Made by a program: the position numbers and the translations under genes
Notes under the pieces: generated by a model
What the model saw: only the letters and a program-made list of their open reading frames with translations
What the model was told of the DNA's origin: nothing
The model's database searches: none
NCBI GenBank assembly: GCA_965228125.1
Contig: OZ245791.1
Span: forward strand, 2,418,001 to 2,482,000
Origin: GWF2-38-69 sp965228125
GTDB taxonomy: Bacteria > Verrucomicrobiota > Lentisphaeria > Victivallales > GWF2-38-69
Direction: 5' to 3'
Length of the DNA stretch: 64,000 bases
Shown: one piece after another, positions 53,467 through 63,169 of the stretch
How the letters are laid out: each line of letters starts with the position of its first letter
Position numbering within the stretch: position 1 is the stretch's first letter

Positions 53467-54717
53467 ATGTTTAAAGGCAAAACTGTTTTGACTGCCGTTG
53501 ATATCGGTACTTCTAAAATCAGAGTTGCAATCGGTGAAACCAGCGACAAAGAAGAAAACATAGATATGCTTGGTTTTGCCGAGAAGTCCTCTGATGGAGG
53601 AGTTATTAAGGGCGAAATATCCGATATAAACAGGGTTACAAGTATACTTCATGAAGTATGTAAAGAAGCCGAGGACAGGGCCAATACTCCGATTAATACA
53701 GACACTTTGTATGTGGGTGTAACAGGAAGCCATATTGCTTCAAGGGACAGTTCAGGTACAGTTCTTATTAACTCAGCAGACAAAAAAATTACATATCAGC
53801 ATCTGGATGAAGCTTTGAGAAACGCAAAGTCCCTGTTGCTTCCGCCTGATAGTATTTTGATAAATTCTGTTGATGGATATTCATTTCTGGACGGAACGCA
53901 CAAAGAAACACAACCTGTCGGGCATACGGCTTCCAAGCTTGAATCACACACTCACATTATTTACGGGAATAAAAACAGGGTTGAGAATTTTCAAAGCATC
54001 GTTAAAGAACAGGGATTTGAAAGTGCCTTTCCTGTTTTCAATGGCCTTGCTTCTGTTCTGGCAGTAACTACTACAGATGACTTCATTTATGGTACCATGA
54101 CTATAAATATTGGGGCTGGCATTACCGAATATATTGTTTTTAATGACTATGTCATAAAAGATTTAGGCGTACTGACCCTTGGTTGCGACCATATCGCAAA
54201 CGACTTATCACTTGGACTCGATATCCACATAAATAAAGCAAGGGATATTATCTCCAGCAATCTACACGCAAAGAGACTGGCCGAAGGGCACAGCACTGTG
54301 GATATTCCAAGCGCTTTTGGTACAAGGAAAATACCTATAGCGTCAATAGAGAAAATTATAGATTTGCGAGTCAGAGAAATATTTGAGGTTATCAACAGTA
54401 AACTCAAAGCAAAAAGACTTCACAAACTTCTGAGAAACGGTGTAGTCTTGTGTGGAGGAATAGCTGGCATAAACTATTCACAGGTTATAGCAAGATCTAT
54501 ATTTGAAATACCTGTAAGAACTGGCAGCCCTCTGGATTTCGGAGGTTCTGACGATATTCTCAAGAACCCTGGAAATATTACTGTTTTTGGAATACTGCGG
54601 TATGCAAAAGAGGACGTAAAAATCCGTGGAGCCCAAGGATCCGGAAATTTTGCTACAAAGCTCGATCATAGCCTGAGTTCGATGGTAAGAAAAACTTGGA
54701 GAGCATTTAAGAAATGA
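53467..54717 (+). CDS. ftsA: cell division protein FtsA
   Basis: Actin-like protein that anchors FtsZ to the membrane. The 416-residue product has the ATPase phosphate-1 motif AVDIGTSKIRVAIGE, the FtsA SHI subdomain with GVTGSHIASRDSSGT, phosphate-2 TINIGAGITEYIVF and adenosine motif VVLCGGIAGI. The end LSSMVRKTWRAFKK is a basic amphipathic helix for membrane binding. Its stop overlaps the ftsZ start by 4 bases (ATGA). Confidence 0.93.
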   Translation: MFKGKTVLTAVDIGTSKIRVAIGETSDKEENIDMLGFAEKSSDGGVIKGEISDINRVTSILHEVCKEAEDRANTPINTDTLYVGVTGSHIASRDSSGTVLINSADKKITYQHLDEALRNAKSLLLPPDSILINSVDGYSFLDGTHKETQPVGHTASKLESHTHIIYGNKNRVENFQSIVKEQGFESAFPVFNGLASVLAVTTTDDFIYGTMTINIGAGITEYIVFNDYVIKDLGVLTLGCDHIANDLSLGLDIHINKARDIISSNLHAKRLAEGHSTVDIPSAFGTRKIPIASIEKIIDLRVREIFEVINSKLKAKRLHKLLRNGVVLCGGIAGINYSQVIARSIFEIPVRTGSPLDFGGSDDILKNPGNITVFGILRYAKEDVKIRGAQGSGNFATKLDHSLSSMVRKTWRAFKK

Positions 54718-55958
54718 GTGTTTCTAATATTGATTCAGCGGCAGAAAAACCTAAACAGTCTTTATACAATGAAAGAGTTAAGGTTATCGGTGTAGGTAAT
54801 GCCGGACTTAAAATTGTCGAGCAGCTCATTAAAATTAAAGAATCCTCAACTCTTGAAGTAGCCGGAGTGGATACGGATTCAGCTTCTATTCAGAAATCAT
54901 CCCTTACTAACAAGTATCTGGTCGGTGCAGAATGGACCAGCGGATTGGGATGCGGTGGTGATGTCCTCAAAGGGGAACGTGCCATAGCCCATAAATCCAA
55001 TATTTCCGTAAAAAATTTTATTCGTAACGGTTCTCTTATAATTATAGTTGGTGGTTTTGGCGGCGGTACTGCTACAGGCGGGATGCCTATTATTGCCAGA
55101 TTAGCCAAGGAAAGAAATATACCTGTGATAATGGTTGTGACTTTGCCTTTTGCTTTTGAAGGGCACAGCAAGAGAGAAATAGCAGAAAATCAGGTGACTA
55201 ATCTGCTGAGAAGCAAATCAACAATTGTTACTATCCCAAATGATATTTTATATTGCGTTCTTCCTGACACTACGCCTTTTGACAAAGCTTTCTCGGAAGC
55301 CAATCTGGAAGTGGCTAAAGCTGTTATGGGTATTGCCGAACTCCTGAGATGCGACTGTACAATTCCTGTTGACCTTTGCGATCTTCAGAGCGTCCTGGGA
55401 AATGGTAAGACAGAATGCGGAATAGGTATTGGAACCGGAGCTACTGCAGAGAACAATGACAGGATTAATGATGCTTTGAAAAACCTTTTCTCTTCACCTC
55501 TGCTTGGAGGTAAACAAAGAATAAAACTATCAGATGCTTTGATTATTTCGTTAACAGGAGGATCTGATTTGAGTATTGGAGAAATGAGATATGCCCTTGA
55601 CACAATTGCTTCATTTGCAGGGGAAAATACGGAAATTGTAGTAGGTGCCAGTATAGACAGACTTTATGAGGGTAAAGTCCAGCTTACTGTAATTCCAGTC
55701 ACTTACGACAAGACTTCCTCTGCTGCCCCGGCTATTGAGGAAAAGAGTATATTTAGCATGAGGCCCACTACCCACACTACTGTTATAAGGAATGTGAAAA
55801 AACTGTTAAAGCAAAAAGATGCGGAACAACCCGAACTGCCGTTAGCTACTATAAGCCGCGGCATATTTACTCCTACCATGCAGACTTTGCATAATGGAGA
55901 GGATTTGGATGTCCCTACCTTTCAGCGCAAAGATATCCATATTGACAAAGGCCGATAA
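54714..55958 (+). CDS. ftsZ: divergent cell division protein FtsZ
   Basis: Tubulin-like GTPase that forms the division ring. The 414-residue product keeps the fold and order: GVGNAGLKIVEQ (residues 26-37), VGVDTDSASIQ-like segment, the glycine signature, IVTIPNDIL and the T7 loop. The signature at 113-123 reads GGFGGGTATGG: Ala replaces the usual Gly of GGGTGTG. The T7 loop at 218-223 reads PVDLCD: the usual Asn is replaced by Pro, but both catalytic Asp residues remain. The C-terminal peptide LDVPTFQRK (about 400) is close to the canonical FtsA/ZipA-binding sequence. Genuine but divergent. Confidence 0.9.
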   Translation: MSVSNIDSAAEKPKQSLYNERVKVIGVGNAGLKIVEQLIKIKESSTLEVAGVDTDSASIQKSSLTNKYLVGAEWTSGLGCGGDVLKGERAIAHKSNISVKNFIRNGSLIIIVGGFGGGTATGGMPIIARLAKERNIPVIMVVTLPFAFEGHSKREIAENQVTNLLRSKSTIVTIPNDILYCVLPDTTPFDKAFSEANLEVAKAVMGIAELLRCDCTIPVDLCDLQSVLGNGKTECGIGIGTGATAENNDRINDALKNLFSSPLLGGKQRIKLSDALIISLTGGSDLSIGEMRYALDTIASFAGENTEIVVGASIDRLYEGKVQLTVIPVTYDKTSSAAPAIEEKSIFSMRPTTHTTVIRNVKKLLKQKDAEQPELPLATISRGIFTPTMQTLHNGEDLDVPTFQRKDIHIDKGR

Positions 55959-55960
55959 GA

Positions 55961-56701
55961 CTATCTATTGCTTTTCTGGCAAATTTTACAGAATTCATTG
56001 AATATATTTTGCATGAGCTGGTTTTTATCCGATATTATTTCAGGATGCCATTGGATTCCGGCGCAGAAAAATTCTTCGTCCCGTTTTTCAATGGCTTCCA
56101 CTATTCCATCCATTGATTCGGCCGAAATTACAAATCCATCTGCCAAATCTTTTATAGATTGGTGGTGATAACTGTTAGTCAGGATTTTATTCCCCAGGAA
56201 AGAGTGGAGCCAAGTGTCTTTTTTGATATTAACGGTATGTTCTAAAAATTCGCTTGTACTTGGTTGCGAATGCCTGATCCATGAGGCCTCTTTAAGGGAA
56301 TTATCCTGATAAAGAGTTCCGCCGAAAAAAGTATTTATCAGTTGATGCCCGCGACAGATGCCAAGGACAGGAATTCTTCTTTTTTGAGCATATTCGAGAA
56401 GTTTATATTCGAAAATATCCCTTTGATATAGGACATTTCTGAGTTTAATATGAGGCTCTTCATTGTAGAGTATGGGGTTAATGTCGTTGCCGCCGGTTAA
56501 TATGAGTCCGTCTAAGAGCGTTACCATTTGCTCTATTTGGCCGGGTTGAAATATTATAGGTAAAATTATTGGCACCGCACCTGTTCTTGCGACAGACTGT
56601 ACATAGTCATTGGAAACATAAGACCTGCCTTTTTCAATTGGCCTTTCCATTTCTCCGCTATAAAGCCCCGCAGACAAACCTATTTTAAGTAACTTCTTCA
56701 A
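55961..56701 (-). CDS. class I glutamine amidotransferase-like hydrolase (peptidase C26 / PuuD type)
   Basis: A 246-residue protein. The TTG start is supported by AGGAGG 6 bases upstream. The family motifs are GLILTGGNDINPILYNE, LGICRGHQLINTFFGG with the nucleophilic Cys in the elbow, and IQWHPEI with His and Glu of the triad. This is the gamma-glutamyl-gamma-aminobutyrate hydrolase fold, which cleaves gamma-glutamyl amides. It might relate to the gamma-glutamyl ligase genes at 23893-26510, but that is speculation given the distance. Confidence 0.88.
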   Translation of the reverse strand: MKKLLKIGLSAGLYSGEMERPIEKGRSYVSNDYVQSVARTGAVPIILPIIFQPGQIEQMVTLLDGLILTGGNDINPILYNEEPHIKLRNVLYQRDIFEYKLLEYAQKRRIPVLGICRGHQLINTFFGGTLYQDNSLKEASWIRHSQPSTSEFLEHTVNIKKDTWLHSFLGNKILTNSYHHQSIKDLADGFVISAESMDGIVEAIEKRDEEFFCAGIQWHPEIISDKNQLMQNIFNEFCKICQKSNR

Positions 56702-56795
56702 TTTCTCCTCCTATTGATACCTTGAACTTGCATTAAAATATTATAGTATGATAAGGGCAAATAATCGCCAGTAAAAACGATAAAGCGGCTATGTG

Positions 56796-57611
56796 ATGAA
56801 TATTGAGTTTACTAAGATGCATGGGGCAGGGAATGACTTCATAATCATTGATGAATCCAAACTGCCAGATTGTCGTTTGCTTTTACCTGAACAAATTAGT
56901 TCTTTTTGCCATAGGAAAAGAGGGATAGGTGCCGACGGGCTGATTGTTGTGAGTCGGAGCTGTAATTTGGATTTTGACTTTAAAATGGCCTTCTTTAATA
57001 ATGACGGTGGAAGAGAATCCATGTGCGGTAACGGGCTTAGATGTGCGGCTCTTTATGCTTATAACTATTTTAAACTTGGTCATAAACTGAGAGTCCAAAC
57101 CGATTCAGGAATTTTGCGCGCTGAAATAATGGATGACTCCGCTGTTAAGATAGAGATTCCATATAAGGAGAAATTCAAAGAGATTTCTCTAGAAGGAGTC
57201 AACCTGTTTTTTGGCAACACGGGAGTTCCCCACGCTGTTATTTTTGCTGATAGGATCGATAACATAGATGTAGCTAGGGAAGGGAAACTAATAAGGTATA
57301 ATCCGTATTTTCAGCCTCGCGGAACAAATGTGAATTTTGTAGCACCGATAGATAATTCTTGTTCTGATTTTATGATAAGGACTTATGAGAAAGGTGTGGA
57401 AGAAGAGACTTTAGCGTGCGGGACAGGTATTTCTGCTTCCGCCATTTGCGCTTTTTTGTTTAGAAATGCCGGGAGATTAGTCAAATTCCAAACTAATAGC
57501 AATGATTCTCTGACAGTAGAGATACCTGATGACGGGAATGAGTTTGGCACAGTATTTCTGACAGGGCCGTCCATCGAAGTTTTTACTGGAAAAACTAATA
57601 ACCAAATTTAG
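56796..57611 (+). CDS. dapF: diaminopimelate epimerase
   Basis: Interconverts LL- and meso-diaminopimelate for lysine and peptidoglycan. The 271-residue product starts MNIEFTKMHGAGNDFIIID; the frame also reaches a GTG one codon earlier. The two catalytic cysteines are in ESMCGNGLRCAAL and ETLACGTGISASA. Length is typical. It faces dapA downstream, separated by 95 bases. Confidence 0.96.
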   Translation: MNIEFTKMHGAGNDFIIIDESKLPDCRLLLPEQISSFCHRKRGIGADGLIVVSRSCNLDFDFKMAFFNNDGGRESMCGNGLRCAALYAYNYFKLGHKLRVQTDSGILRAEIMDDSAVKIEIPYKEKFKEISLEGVNLFFGNTGVPHAVIFADRIDNIDVAREGKLIRYNPYFQPRGTNVNFVAPIDNSCSDFMIRTYEKGVEEETLACGTGISASAICAFLFRNAGRLVKFQTNSNDSLTVEIPDDGNEFGTVFLTGPSIEVFTGKTNNQI

Positions 57612-57706
57612 TCTTTTGTTTGAATCGGCATTGATATTTTTCTATTTATATTTTACCCTTACCTAACCATTTTTAGTTTAATCTAATAATAAGAGGATTT
57701 TGCCGT

Positions 57707-58570
57707 ATGGAAATCAAAGGCTTATACACTGCAATAGTAACACCTTTTAGAAAAGGAAAGGTTGATTATGATAAACTTAAAGAGTTAGTTGATTTTCAAA
57801 TAGCCGGCAGGGTTGACGGAATTGTTCCTGTTGGCACTACCGGGGAGTCACCTACTCTGCCGGTTAAAGACCACCTAAAAGTTATTGAAACTGTCATAGA
57901 AAGGGCAAAAGGACGCTGCCAGATCATAGCCGGGACAGGCGCTAATTGTACCGCTGAGGCAGTAGAACAGACAAGGGAAGCCAAAAAATTAGGAGCAGAT
58001 GCCACATTGCAGGTTACTCCCTATTACAATAAGCCGACTCAGGAAGGGCTTTACAGACATTTTTCTACTGTTGCAGAAGTTGGTCTTCCTGTGGTACTTT
58101 ACAATGTTCCGGGAAGGTCAGGTGTGGCAATAGCTGTTGAAACAGTCGCAAAGCTCAGCGCTAATTCTAATATTCCTGCATTGAAAGAAGCAGGAGGCAG
58201 TGTAGATAGGGTAAGTGAAATTTTCTCTGCCTGTGATATTACTGTTCTTAGCGGAGATGACTCTCTGACTCTTCCTATGATGTCTCTTGGGGCCAAAGGA
58301 GTTATAAGTGTGGCTTCAAACTATATCCCAGGTCAGTTAAAGGATATGATTGATGCGTTTTTCAGTGGTAATTTAGAAAAAGCAAAATTGCTGCATTACA
58401 AATATTACAGGTTTATGAAGGATATTTTCATTGAAACTAATCCTATTCCAATTAAAGCTGCAATGGCTCGCAGGGGGATGATTGAAGAAGAATATCGTCT
58501 TCCATTATGCCCGATGTCAGACAAGAATAAAAAAGTTTTATACGATACAATGGATGCTGTCGGTATATAA
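57707..58570 (+). CDS. dapA: 4-hydroxy-tetrahydrodipicolinate synthase
   Basis: Condenses pyruvate with aspartate-semialdehyde, the first step of the diaminopimelate branch. The 287-residue TIM-barrel protein has VGTTGESPTL with the Thr pair, VTPYYNKPTQEGLYRHF with catalytic Tyr, and ALKEAGGSVDR with the Schiff-base Lys. With dapF directly before it, this is a small dap cluster. The start is preceded by an AGAGG site. Confidence 0.96.
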   Translation: MEIKGLYTAIVTPFRKGKVDYDKLKELVDFQIAGRVDGIVPVGTTGESPTLPVKDHLKVIETVIERAKGRCQIIAGTGANCTAEAVEQTREAKKLGADATLQVTPYYNKPTQEGLYRHFSTVAEVGLPVVLYNVPGRSGVAIAVETVAKLSANSNIPALKEAGGSVDRVSEIFSACDITVLSGDDSLTLPMMSLGAKGVISVASNYIPGQLKDMIDAFFSGNLEKAKLLHYKYYRFMKDIFIETNPIPIKAAMARRGMIEEEYRLPLCPMSDKNKKVLYDTMDAVGI

Positions 58571-58735
58571 TTTCAGTTTCTATGCTGCATGTGCAATCAT
58601 TTATATTTTTTTGCAAAGAAATTGTGGAAATGAAAATGTGATATAAAAGTCGATATTCTCTTTAAGGTGTGTGGCTTTTTGATATAATAATCATTGGCTA
58701 AAGATTAATTACAAAATTCCTTAAGGAGAAATTCT
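58571..58735 (+). promoter_or_regulatory. upstream region of the efflux operon
   Basis: A 165-base gap. TATAAT at 58683-58688 is a good -10 box, but the -35 position only shows TTTAAG-like sequence. No palindromic operator or linked regulator gene was seen. AAGGAG precedes the adaptor start. Confidence 0.35.
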
Positions 58736-59953
58736 ATGCCTTCCAAAAATATATGTCGTATAGCTATATTTGTTTTCTTGGCTTCAATCGTTTTTTTGCT
58801 TACTTCTGCCTGCAGTAAAAGGGCGAAAAGTAGGCCATTTGTTCCTACAGTTACAGTTACACCAGTTCAAACTGTTGATTTAGCGCATATTACACATGTA
58901 GTGGGTCAGGTTGTCCCTATAGAGCAGGTGAAGTTGGTGGCTCGCGTACAAGGATATTTAACTGCAAGGAACTTTGAAGCAGGCTCTTTTGTTAAAAAAG
59001 GCCAGCTATTGTTTCAAATACAAAAAGACCAGTACAAAGCTGACAGAGAGCTTGATGTGGCAAAAGCTATTCAAGCTCAGGCTCAGTACGACTATGCTAA
59101 CATTGAATACAATAGGTCCAGTCTTCTATTCAAACAAAATGCTACCAGTCAGACTAAGTTGGATGAAGCGACAATGAATAAATATTTGTATGACGGCGTT
59201 CTTAAAGAGGCAAAAGCTGATCTCACTTTAGCAGACTTAAATTTAAGCTATACTGATATTGTGGCTCCATTTGACGGCAGAGTAGGCATGTACACACACA
59301 GCGTAGGAGATCTGGTAGATATAAATAGCGGAACTTTAGCAGAAGTGATTATGGTTGATCCTATTTGGGTGGAGTTTCCATACAGCGAATCGCTTTTTTT
59401 GGCGATTCTTCAGGAAAAAGGCAGCAAGCCTCTTCCGAATGTTCTTGATCCTAATGTAAACACCCCTGGAATTTTTGTGAAGCTTACTTTATCCGACGGC
59501 TCGCAGTATCCCATTGAAGGAACGCTTGACTACATTAATAATAAAGTAAACCCTGCGACAGGGACTATTCAAATGAGAGCAAGATTTGCTAATCCAAAAC
59601 AATGGCTTACTTCAGGCGCTTACGTCCAGGTTCAAATAGGGAAGAAAACGAAAGTGCCCGAATTTATTATTCCTCAATCGGCTTTACAGGAAGATCAGGC
59701 AGGAACTTTTGTATTTGTAGTCAATGATAAAGATATGATTGATAAAAGATATATAACAACAGGAGTGATGACCGCTTCAGATATTACAGTAACTAAAGGA
59801 TTATCTGCCGAGGAGCTTGTTGTTACTCGAGGCATCCTCCTTGTCAAACCAGGCGCTACCGTAAAATATGTCCGTCAGGAACAAGCTTATCTAGACCAGC
59901 CTTTGCCGATTACTGATTCTACGGCTGATACAAATAAACCTCAGAAGATTTAA
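58736..59953 (+). CDS. RND efflux periplasmic adaptor lipoprotein
   Basis: Membrane-fusion protein of 405 residues. The leader IAIFVFLASIVFLLTSAC ends in a lipobox with lipidated Cys. HlyD-like domains follow: a lipoyl hairpin (VARVQGYLTARNFEAGSFVKKG), a long coiled coil (about 95-165), the beta-barrel (VGMYTHSVGDLVDINSGTL) and a membrane-proximal end. It resembles AcrA/MexA. It precedes the pump by 30 bases. No outer-membrane factor gene follows, so it probably shares one elsewhere. Confidence 0.93.
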   Translation: MPSKNICRIAIFVFLASIVFLLTSACSKRAKSRPFVPTVTVTPVQTVDLAHITHVVGQVVPIEQVKLVARVQGYLTARNFEAGSFVKKGQLLFQIQKDQYKADRELDVAKAIQAQAQYDYANIEYNRSSLLFKQNATSQTKLDEATMNKYLYDGVLKEAKADLTLADLNLSYTDIVAPFDGRVGMYTHSVGDLVDINSGTLAEVIMVDPIWVEFPYSESLFLAILQEKGSKPLPNVLDPNVNTPGIFVKLTLSDGSQYPIEGTLDYINNKVNPATGTIQMRARFANPKQWLTSGAYVQVQIGKKTKVPEFIIPQSALQEDQAGTFVFVVNDKDMIDKRYITTGVMTASDITVTKGLSAEELVVTRGILLVKPGATVKYVRQEQAYLDQPLPITDSTADTNKPQKI

Positions 59954-59983
59954 CCGCGGACATAGAAAAGCAGGAGTGTCAAA

Positions 59984-62900
59984 ATGTTTAGTCAATTTTT
60001 TATAAGCAGGCCGAAGTTTGCTTTTGTAATAGCAATAGTAATAGTTATAGCAGGATTAATTGCCATTGAGGTTTTACCAGTAGCAGAGTTCCCCAATATT
60101 ACGCCGCCTCAGGTATTGGTATCTACGACGTTTCCAGGAGCAGATGCTGAAACAGTAGAAAAAACTGTGATTGTGCCGCTTGAGCAGCAGATAAACGGTG
60201 TAGAAGATATGATCTACATGGTTTCGCAGAGCACTGATGACGGCGTTGCCCAGATAACTGTCTCGTTCAATGTCGGAACCAACCCCAATATGAATACGGT
60301 AAATGTGGATAATTGCGTTAGCGTCGCTTTGTCTCAGCTTCCTGAGAGTGTTTCCAGAGAAGGTGTTACCGTTCAACAGGAAAATAGCGACATACTGCTT
60401 ATAGTAAATCTCTATTCGCCTGATAATTCGGCAGATTCTGTGTATTTGAGTAACTTTGCTTCACTGAATTTTTTAGATGAGATAGCTCGTCTTCCCGGCG
60501 TAGGGCAGGCTACGGTTTTGGGAGCTCATACTTATGCGATGCGTATATGGTTGGACACTGCCAAAATGGCGAGTTTGAGGATAACAACAAATGAAGTAGT
60601 AAATGCTTTGAATGAGCAGAACCTGCAGGTTCCAGGAGGAGAAATCGGCGGTGCCCCGGCTCCGAAAGGCCAGCAGCGCCAATATGTTTTACTTGTTCAA
60701 TCCAGACTGACACAAACAAAAGAATTTGAGGATATTATCGTAAGAGAAGGATCAGACGGCAGCGTGGTGAGGATCAGAGATATAGCCACAGTTCAGATGG
60801 GTGCCCAAGACTATGAATCCTATGCCATGCTTAACGGTAAACCTACTGCGGCAGTAGGTATTTACCCACTGCCTGACGCCAATGCTCTTGAAGTAGCACA
60901 TGAAGTAAAGGCCACCATGGCTAGGCTTTCCAAAACTTTTCCGAAAAATCTGGCTTATAAGATTTGCTATGATACAACGCTTTTCGTGGACAGTTCCATA
61001 AAAGAAGTTGTAACAACTCTCTACATTGCAGTGATATTGGTTATATTGGTGGTCTTTATTTTTCTTCAGGATTGGAGAGCTTCCCTTGTGCCTACTATAG
61101 CTATTCCCGTGTCCCTGATAGGTACGTTTGCCGTCCTTTTGGCCATGGGATTCAGTATTAATACTATAACTCTTTTTGGTATGATTTTGGCTATCGGTAT
61201 TGTAGTGGATGATGCTATAGTTGTCGTGGAGAATGTATTCCGAATAATGGAAGAAGAACACCTTGATCCTGTTAGCGCTACCAGGAAAGGAATGGAGCAA
61301 GTTACGGGGCCTATTGTTGCTACTACTATGGTTCTTATGGCTGTGTTTGTGCCGGTGGCGTTTATTCCCGGAATTACCGGTGAACTTTACAGGCAGTTTG
61401 CTGTAACTATCGCAGTATCTGTAGGAATATCAGCCATTAATGCTTTGACTTTAAGCCCTGCATTGTGCGCGACAATTCTTCGGCCGTACCAAGAAGGTAA
61501 AAAGCAATTTGTTTTTTTCAGATGGTTTAATAAATTCTTTGATTATGTAGCCTCCCGTTATAATAAGACTGTATCGTTCATTGTAAGGAAACTTGCTATT
61601 GTAACTGTTGTTTTTGCTGCGCTTGTAGGTTTGATGTTCTACATTTACACATGCCTTCCAACAGGCTTTATTCCCAATGAAGATCAGGGCAATTTTCTTA
61701 TGGAAATTCAAATGCCTAGCGGGACCTCTTTGGACAAAACAGGTGAAGTTTTGGAGGAAGCCAGAAAAATCTTGTCAGAAAGTAAAGGTGTGTCTGATAC
61801 TATTTCCGTGGTTGGTTATTCTGTGATAAATCAGACCAATGCTTCTAACACAGGAATTATCTTTGTAATTCTTGAGGATTGGGCTAAGAGAAATACTCCT
61901 GAGCTTCAAATTGGTTCTATTATGAGTTCTGCGAAAGAAAAACTTTTGCAGAAAATAACTGATGGACTGATCTTTATCTACGAATTGCCGCCGATTCCCG
62001 GACTTGGATCAACTGGTGGTTTTCAGTTTGAGCTGGAGCAGAAATCGGGCAATAATCCGCATGCTCTTACAGAAGTGCTTCAGAATTTCCTCTATACAGC
62101 AAATAAGCAACCCGAACTTGCCGGCATATTTTCCACATATACATCCAATATTCCAAAAATAAAAATAGATGCTGATATTGAGAAGATCAAGAAAATGGGC
62201 GTCTCTCTTTCTGAGGTGTTTAATACAATTTCCGCTTATTTTGGATCTTATTATGTAAATCAGTTCAATAAGTTTGGAAAAATCTATCAGGTTTTGATTC
62301 AGGCCAGAGCTGATGATAGAAGTACTATTCAAGACATAATGAACGCGTATGTACAGAACGCCGAGAAGCAGTTGATACCTCTCAGTACAATAATAACATT
62401 GAGAACCGTTATAGCCCCTGAAATTATTACACACTATAATATGTTTGCCAATGCGGAAATACAAGGCAGCGCCGCTCCCGGATATAGCACAGGGCAGGCC
62501 ATTGATGCCATGCAGAGAGTTGCAAAAGAAGTGCTTCCTGACAATATGCAGTATGAATGGACAGGGACAGCTTATCAGGAAATTTTAGCAGGAAATAAGA
62601 CCATTATAATTTTCTTCCTGGCACTTACATTTATATATCTGTTCCTGGTGGCTAAGTATGAGAGCTGGATGCTTTCAGTAGCTGTGATGTTGTCTGTGCC
62701 TGTGGCAGTGCTTGGGGCTTTGATAGCATTGCTTTTTACTCATATTGATAATAATATTTATGCCCAGGTGGGTTTCGTTCTCCTTTTTGGGATGGCTACA
62801 AAGACAGCTATCCTTATTGTAGAGTTTGCAAATGAGCAGAATAAAATAGGGAAATCTATTCTGGATTCTGCTGAATTTGCTGCTAGAATAAGGTTTCGCG

Positions 62901-63148
62901 CCGTAGTGATGACTGCTGTCGCTTTTATTCTTGGAGTGTTCCCTCTCGTGATAGCTACTGGCCCTGGAGCCGTAAGCAGAAGAGCCTTGGGAACTGCCGT
63001 GTTTGGTGGGATGCTCCTTGCGGCAATACTGGGAACGATTATGATTCCTTACTTCTATGTGTTTATCCAGAAGATAGTGTCTCGTGTGTCGGACAAAAAA
63101 GTAAGCGAGAATGCTGAAGTTCAAAAAGATGTTTCCACTGATGAATAG
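59984..63148 (+). CDS. RND efflux transporter, HAE1 family
   Basis: Proton-driven inner-membrane pump of 1054 residues like AcrB/MexB. It begins FFISRPKFAFVIAIVIVIAGL (first membrane segment), carries two large periplasmic loops (about 35-330 and 560-870) and two sets of membrane segments. The proton relay motif reads GIVVDDAIVVVENVFR with the conserved Asp pair, and the second half has the Lys-bearing GMATKTAILIVEFANE. Substrates cannot be predicted. It is the second gene of a two-gene operon. Confidence 0.95.
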   Translation: MFSQFFISRPKFAFVIAIVIVIAGLIAIEVLPVAEFPNITPPQVLVSTTFPGADAETVEKTVIVPLEQQINGVEDMIYMVSQSTDDGVAQITVSFNVGTNPNMNTVNVDNCVSVALSQLPESVSREGVTVQQENSDILLIVNLYSPDNSADSVYLSNFASLNFLDEIARLPGVGQATVLGAHTYAMRIWLDTAKMASLRITTNEVVNALNEQNLQVPGGEIGGAPAPKGQQRQYVLLVQSRLTQTKEFEDIIVREGSDGSVVRIRDIATVQMGAQDYESYAMLNGKPTAAVGIYPLPDANALEVAHEVKATMARLSKTFPKNLAYKICYDTTLFVDSSIKEVVTTLYIAVILVILVVFIFLQDWRASLVPTIAIPVSLIGTFAVLLAMGFSINTITLFGMILAIGIVVDDAIVVVENVFRIMEEEHLDPVSATRKGMEQVTGPIVATTMVLMAVFVPVAFIPGITGELYRQFAVTIAVSVGISAINALTLSPALCATILRPYQEGKKQFVFFRWFNKFFDYVASRYNKTVSFIVRKLAIVTVVFAALVGLMFYIYTCLPTGFIPNEDQGNFLMEIQMPSGTSLDKTGEVLEEARKILSESKGVSDTISVVGYSVINQTNASNTGIIFVILEDWAKRNTPELQIGSIMSSAKEKLLQKITDGLIFIYELPPIPGLGSTGGFQFELEQKSGNNPHALTEVLQNFLYTANKQPELAGIFSTYTSNIPKIKIDADIEKIKKMGVSLSEVFNTISAYFGSYYVNQFNKFGKIYQVLIQARADDRSTIQDIMNAYVQNAEKQLIPLSTIITLRTVIAPEIITHYNMFANAEIQGSAAPGYSTGQAIDAMQRVAKEVLPDNMQYEWTGTAYQEILAGNKTIIIFFLALTFIYLFLVAKYESWMLSVAVMLSVPVAVLGALIALLFTHIDNNIYAQVGFVLLFGMATKTAILIVEFANEQNKIGKSILDSAEFAARIRFRAVVMTAVAFILGVFPLVIATGPGAVSRRALGTAVFGGMLLAAILGTIMIPYFYVFIQKIVSRVSDKKVSENAEVQKDVSTDE

Positions 63149-63169
63149 AAACAGTGTCTTTAGCTTTTC

